Shown here: positions 60,079-64,000 of the stretch, piece by piece
How positions within the stretch are numbered: the stretch's first letter is position 1
How the letters are laid out: each line of letters begins with the position of its first letter
Assembly (NCBI RefSeq): GCF_022809095.1
Contig: NZ_JALAZE010000009.1
Location: 1-64,000, forward strand
Direction: 5' to 3'
Source: Bacillus kexueae
Lineage (GTDB): Bacteria; Bacillota; Bacilli; Bacillales; Aeribacillaceae
DNA length: 64,000 bases
The notes under the pieces: model-generated
Seen by the model: the letters and a program-made list of their open reading frames with translations, nothing else
Told to the model about the DNA's origin: nothing
Database searches by the model: none
Program-made: the position numbers and the translations under genes

Positions 60079-60507
60079 ATGGGACACACAATGACTTCGA
60101 TCCCACGTCCGTTAGTTCGGGTTAATCAGTGGTTTATTGTGATAGCAGTTGTATTTACATGGATGACAGGGATGGAATGGTTCCTGTTGCTTCCATTTGT
60201 AGCTGGATTATTGGGATTGTTGTTTCATTATCATCCGGTGATGCGCTTTGCGAAGCTTTTCTTACGTAAGAAGCCGAGTGATTATATTCCAGAGGACTAT
60301 GCACAACAGCAGTTTAATCAATGCATTGCAGTTATTTGTTTAGGCATTGGATATTTTGCGTTTGTATCGGGAGCTGAAACACTCGGATATGTTATGACCA
60401 TCATGGTTTTTCTCGCTGCATTTATAGCAATTTTAGGCTTTTGTGTTGGATGCTTTATTCGCTATCAGTGGATTCAATTCCGCCATCGTCATTTATCCAA
60501 GTCATAA
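60079..60507 (+). CDS. DUF4395 membrane protein
   Basis: 142 residues, with membrane segments near 20-35, 39-52, 81-100 and 105-125. The family is marked by SIPRPLVRVNQWFIV and HYHPVMRFAKLFLRKKP. Function unknown. The ATG at 60079 is 10 nt behind AAAGG; the ATG at 60058 has no ribosome site. Confidence 0.83.
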   Translation: MGHTMTSIPRPLVRVNQWFIVIAVVFTWMTGMEWFLLLPFVAGLLGLLFHYHPVMRFAKLFLRKKPSDYIPEDYAQQQFNQCIAVICLGIGYFAFVSGAETLGYVMTIMVFLAAFIAILGFCVGCFIRYQWIQFRHRHLSKS

Positions 60508-60519
60508 TAGGACTAACAA

Positions 60520-60565
60520 AAATTAAGGGGACTGTTCAAAAAGAACAGTCCCCTTTTTAATTTTT
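60520..60565. terminator. Bidirectional terminator
   Basis: AAAATTAAGGGGACTGTTC...GAACAGTCCCCTTTTTAATTTT between the convergent DUF4395 and AbgT genes. Confidence 0.92.
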
Positions 60566-62101
60566 TTACGATCCGTAATAAACAGGGGCTCCTGGTCCGA
60601 TTGGAAGGCCAAGTAGCATCCAAATGAATAAGAGGATGGTCCAAGAGATGCTAAATGCAATAGAATAAGGAATCATCGTTGTAATAAGCGTACCGATTCC
60701 AATTTTTTCGTCGTATTTTTGCGCAAAGGCGATAATGACCGCAAAGTAAAGAAGTAATGGAGTCACCATGTTCGTTGATGAATCCGCGATGCGATAGGCA
60801 AGAGTCGTTAACTCTGGTGAATAGCCTAAATTCATCATAATCGGGACAAAAATCGGTGCTAAAATGGTCCACTTTGCAGAGGAGCTTCCAATAAATAAAT
60901 TGATAATCATTGTAATGAAAATAAATGTAATGATTAATGGGATTCCATTAAAGCCTGTGCTTTGTAAAAATTCTGCCCCTTTAACCGCAATTACCATTCC
61001 TAAGTTCGTCTCTCTAAAGTAGGCGATAAATTGTCCGGCTGTAAAAGCTAAGGCGATATATCCTCCCATACTTGCCATCGATTTCCCAAGGAAATTCGTT
61101 AAGTCTCGGTCAGATTGAATCGTTTTTGTCACTTTTCCATAGATAAGTCCAGGGACAAAAAAGATAAGGGCGATGACAAGGACGAGTGAGTCAAAGAATG
61201 GTGACTCTAAAAGCTTTCCTTCTCCACGTAAAGGACCAAGCGCTAAATAAGTAAATAATAAGCCGATGAGAATAAAGCCAATTCCAGCATATTTTAATCC
61301 TTTTTGTTCTAATGCGGTTAACGACTGGAGCTCTTCTTTTGTTTCTCCCTTGTATGTCCCTAATCGTGGTTCAACAATTCGTTCCGTTACCCACGTCCCA
61401 ACGATTGTAAGCATGAAAACAGAAGCAATCATGAAATAGTAATTCATAAAGTAATGAATGTTCTCAGCATAAAGAGGGTCGATGGTTGCGGCTGCTTCTT
61501 TCGTTAAATCACCTAAGATCGCATCTGTTGATGTGAGCAATAAATTTGCTCCGAATCCACCAGATACTCCCGCAAACGCCGCGGCCAAACCAGCGATAGG
61601 GTGCCGACCTAATCCCGCAAAAAGGACTGCACCGAGCGGAGGCAAAACAACATATCCAGCATTAATAGCCATACTAGACATGATCCCTGAAAAAACGAGT
61701 GCCCCTGTGATAAATCGCTTCGGAACTGAAAAAACAATGCGCTTTAATAAGGCAGCAACAAGTCCTGTTTGTTCAGCTAGACCAATTCCAAGCATCGTGA
61801 CAAGTACGGCTCCAAGTGGCGCAAATCCGATAAAGTTTTGGACAGCGCTTGTAAACATATATTCAAGCCCTTCACCACTAAGTAAGTTTTTTACGGTGAG
61901 GAACTCTTCGCTATTTGTTGGATGGGAAACCGTAATATCTGAAAAAAGCCGTGACAATAAAACAACTAGTAATGCTAAAATTGCAAATAACGTTAACGGA
62001 GAGGGGAGTTTATTTCCGATAACTTCAATAAGGTCTAAAAGACGAAAAAGAAAATGTCGTGCATGACCACGTAGTCTTTGTTTAGTCTGTATCTCGGCCA
62101 T
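60566..62101 (-). CDS. abgT: AbgT-family transporter
   Basis: 511 residues, about 12 membrane segments plus two re-entrant hairpins. Family marks are FAPLGAVLVTMLGIGLAE, GGFGANLLLTSTD, GSSSAKWTILAPIFVP and RIADSSTNMVTPLL. Members import p-aminobenzoyl-glutamate or export sulfa drugs, driven by Na+ or H+. GGAGGAAGC site upstream. Which role applies cannot be told. Confidence 0.9.
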   Translation of the reverse strand: MAEIQTKQRLRGHARHFLFRLLDLIEVIGNKLPSPLTLFAILALLVVLLSRLFSDITVSHPTNSEEFLTVKNLLSGEGLEYMFTSAVQNFIGFAPLGAVLVTMLGIGLAEQTGLVAALLKRIVFSVPKRFITGALVFSGIMSSMAINAGYVVLPPLGAVLFAGLGRHPIAGLAAAFAGVSGGFGANLLLTSTDAILGDLTKEAAATIDPLYAENIHYFMNYYFMIASVFMLTIVGTWVTERIVEPRLGTYKGETKEELQSLTALEQKGLKYAGIGFILIGLLFTYLALGPLRGEGKLLESPFFDSLVLVIALIFFVPGLIYGKVTKTIQSDRDLTNFLGKSMASMGGYIALAFTAGQFIAYFRETNLGMVIAVKGAEFLQSTGFNGIPLIITFIFITMIINLFIGSSSAKWTILAPIFVPIMMNLGYSPELTTLAYRIADSSTNMVTPLLLYFAVIIAFAQKYDEKIGIGTLITTMIPYSIAFSISWTILLFIWMLLGLPIGPGAPVYYGS

Positions 62102-62276
62102 AGCTTCCTCCTTTTGTTATTATTCCTATAAAATAAGTCGGATATGAATTTACCATGCACACCCATTGTTGTCAATTTATTTGATTTCCTCGGTCTAAAT
62201 GGCCCATATATTATAAAAGTGAGTTTTCTGGTCAGACTATTTAAGAGATGGGAAATTAATAATAATGAGGTATGTT

Positions 62277-63383
62277 ATGGAAAGTGTAAAAATAACAGGA
62301 AGGCAGCTGAGACTCCTAGTCATTTTATATGTTGTTGGAAGCTCTATCTTATTTGCCCCCGCTACATTAGCGACAGAGGCAAAGCAAGATGCATGGATTG
62401 CTTCTCTTTTGAGCATTGTCGTTGGCTTGTTAGTAGGTCTCATGTTTACAAAAATTTTTCATGCTTATCCCGGTTTATCGATTGTTCATATTACAGAAGA
62501 AGTTTTAGGGAAATGGGTAGGTAAAATTCTCGCTTCTTTGTTCTTTATATTCACGTATTTATTAGCCTCACTGGTCTTGCGAAACTTAGGTGAGTTTATG
62601 GCTACCGAGATTTTACCTGATACTCCGATTCAGTTTATTCACATGTTGATTTTACCTGTGGTCATTATGGGGGTCGTGTATGGGTTAAACGTGCTAGCTC
62701 AAGCTGCGGAAATCTTATCTATCATCTTTTTTATAATGTTTTTCTTTTTTATGATTTTTCTCATTCCACAAATTCAAACGGACAACTTATTACCGGTCTT
62801 TGATGGCGGGATCAAACCGATTATCCGTGCCTCCATTCCGTACATAGGTTTTCCATTTTTAGAACTAGTCATTTTTTTAATGATTTTTCCGCAAGTGAAA
62901 GAGGAGCAGAAGGTGCGAAGTGCTTTTTTGATAGGGGTAGCTGTAGGAGGTCTCATGATCTCACTCATTACGTTGCTTTCGATTCTCGTTCTCGGTGCGG
63001 ACTTAACAGCGCGCCACAATTACCCAAGTTATATATTAGGTAAGAAAATTAGTGTAGGGAATTTTATTGAGCGTATTGAGGCAGTTGTAGCCATCATTTG
63101 GATGATTACAATCTTTTTCAAATTGTCCATTTTGTACTATGCATCGCTTGTAAGTTTAATGCAAATTTTTCAATTTAAAAGCTATCGTTTTCTCGCTTTG
63201 CCGTATGGGGTTATCATGATTGTTCTTGCGCTAGTCGTTTACCCTAATATTGCCTATATCTATTTATTCGTTTCGAGAATTTGGTTCTTCTATGCGGCTA
63301 GCTTCGGATTCGTTTTTCCTCTTATTTTGTGGATCGGAATTTTATGGAGAAAACGTTATCCAAAACAACCTCAAAATGGATAA
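62277..63383 (+). CDS. Spore germination permease, GerAB/YndE family
   Basis: 368 residues, ten membrane segments, of the APC-type GerB subunit that takes part in nutrient sensing in the spore inner membrane. Marks are GRQLRLLVILYVVG at the N-terminus and the central PQIQTDNLLPVFDGGIKP. The ATG at 62277 lies behind TGAGGT; an ATG at 62265 overlaps that site. No gerA or gerC gene accompanies it on this strand. Confidence 0.88.
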   Translation: MESVKITGRQLRLLVILYVVGSSILFAPATLATEAKQDAWIASLLSIVVGLLVGLMFTKIFHAYPGLSIVHITEEVLGKWVGKILASLFFIFTYLLASLVLRNLGEFMATEILPDTPIQFIHMLILPVVIMGVVYGLNVLAQAAEILSIIFFIMFFFFMIFLIPQIQTDNLLPVFDGGIKPIIRASIPYIGFPFLELVIFLMIFPQVKEEQKVRSAFLIGVAVGGLMISLITLLSILVLGADLTARHNYPSYILGKKISVGNFIERIEAVVAIIWMITIFFKLSILYYASLVSLMQIFQFKSYRFLALPYGVIMIVLALVVYPNIAYIYLFVSRIWFFYAASFGFVFPLILWIGILWRKRYPKQPQNG

Positions 63384-63424
63384 AGGTCTGTTCATTTGTG
63401 ATTACAATGGAACAGACCTTTTAT
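63382..63424. terminator. Bidirectional terminator
   Basis: Stem AAAGGTCTGTTC/GAACAGACCTTT with a 16-nt loop between the convergent germination genes. Confidence 0.85.
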
Positions 63425-63658
63425 TTATTCTAAAAAGCTATACAACCAATCGCTAATCGGTTTATAAATAAAGGTAATCACATCGAGTGGATTCGGTAGT
63501 TCGACCTGCAGCCCTTCTAAGATACTTAAAACGTAACCAATCAATAAAATAACTGAAAAGACGATGAGCTCCTTCCGTTGTTGGTTTCGTAGTAAGGAAG
63601 GGACTTCAATCCAAATGATGAGAGCAATGATAAGTGTAATTCCGATGATAGCCCACAT
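63425..63658 (-). CDS. Small membrane protein of the germination locus (77 aa)
   Basis: Two or three hydrophobic segments (MWAIIGITLIIALIIWI, ELIVFSVILLIGYVLSI, and a weaker end segment). AGGAGG lies 6 nt before the ATG. It follows the GerC-like gene by 16 nt on the same strand, as small membrane proteins often do in ger operons. Confidence 0.77.
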   Translation of the reverse strand: MWAIIGITLIIALIIWIEVPSLLRNQQRKELIVFSVILLIGYVLSILEGLQVELPNPLDVITFIYKPISDWLYSFLE

Positions 63659-63674
63659 CTAATACCTCCTATTT

Positions 63675-64000
63675 TTATTCTTCCGATTTTGGTAATTCCA
63701 TTTCTTCCAGAAATGAATTTCCGACAGTACCTAAGCGTCGGATGCGAAAATCTGCATTTACATGAATGGGCATTGACGCGAAGGTTTCATCCCAATTCTT
63801 CTTTAATTTTTTCCACTCTTTTGGATGTTTACGATAAATGACATCTCCAAAGCCGAATATATCGGATTGAAAATCTTTTTGAGCTTTTTCAATGGCGAAC
63901 TTAGCGAGTTCTTCCACTCGTTTGTTAGCGATTTTTTCGAGTTCTGTAATAGTTTCAGGCTTCGTTAAGTCCACTTGACAACTTACTTCCGCTATATTTG
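63675..64000 (-). CDS. GerAC-family germination lipoprotein, C-terminal part (partial)
   Basis: The frame is open to the window edge, so only the last 108 or so residues are seen and the start is outside. They fit the C-terminal domain of Ger(x)C proteins: ITELEKIANKRVEELAKFAIEKAQK-type helix (given in part), FGFGDVIYRKHPKEWKKL and VNADFRIRRLGTV. GerC subunits are lipoproteins of the germinant receptor. GerA and GerB partners probably lie further right. Confidence 0.85.
   Translation of the reverse strand, partial: NIAEVSCQVDLTKPETITELEKIANKRVEELAKFAIEKAQKDFQSDIFGFGDVIYRKHPKEWKKLKKNWDETFASMPIHVNADFRIRRLGTVGNSFLEEMELPKSEE

Overview
This window comes from the chromosome of a low-to-moderate GC, endospore-forming Bacillaceae (Bacillus in the broad sense). 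The evidence is a Bacillus-type rRNA operon end with a long tRNA array, Bacillus-type Shine-Dalgarno sites with frequent GTG and TTG starts, sporulation or germination genes (pdaA, gerAB-like, gerAC-like), and gene order like the B. subtilis tre-yfk-yfj region (treP-treA-treR, yfkK-J-I-H, yfkF, yfkE, yfkD, yfkC, yfkAB, yfjT, pdaA, yfjP, yfjO). I cannot name the species from sequence alone.

Layout. 1-2720: 3' end of 23S rRNA, 5S rRNA and 24 tRNA genes on the + strand, closed by a terminator. 2773-5230: hutP-hutH with a HutP-type antitermination site and no hutU behind it. 5448-10861: a UPF0316 membrane protein, then an overlapping set of an Lgt-like enzyme, a Tes/MJ0619-like radical SAM enzyme and a small membrane protein, followed by a HAD phosphatase and a divergent photolyase. 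11159-14380: small or unknown membrane proteins and a BCCT transporter. 14490-19068: the trehalose system, with operators built into the promoter. 19189-30180: the yfk block with inserted transport, redox and small-protein genes. 28367-34780: two cassettes, each with a regulator and a related MFS exporter (HxlR with a luciferase-like monooxygenase; IclR with a UPF0303 protein). 35035-44056: yfkC, yfkAB, fumarase, pdaA, a DNA glycosylase and an rRNA methyltransferase.

44384-50806 is an AT-rich defence island: two C5-cytosine methyltransferases, an intrinsic terminator, then a 240-residue protein of unknown fold, a McrB-like AAA+ NTPase and a large DUF2357-type protein ending in a PD-(D/E)XK nuclease. 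The layout resembles LlaJI/BsuM-type restriction-modification systems. 51095-64000: a secreted lipase, an APH-like kinase, sugar and hydroxyacid enzymes, a MerR/coiled-coil protein, a cupin, a secreted protein with six 28-residue repeats, an AbgT transporter and germination genes running off the right edge.

A second theme is repetitive DNA. Eight copies of a structured intergenic element (about 150-180 bp, or about 285-300 bp in three long copies) lie in the same orientation, nearly all directly behind a terminator hairpin. A separate MITE-like element of 200 bp with 13-bp inverted ends lies downstream of treA. All statements on homology rest on recognised motifs and remembered family features; no search was run.
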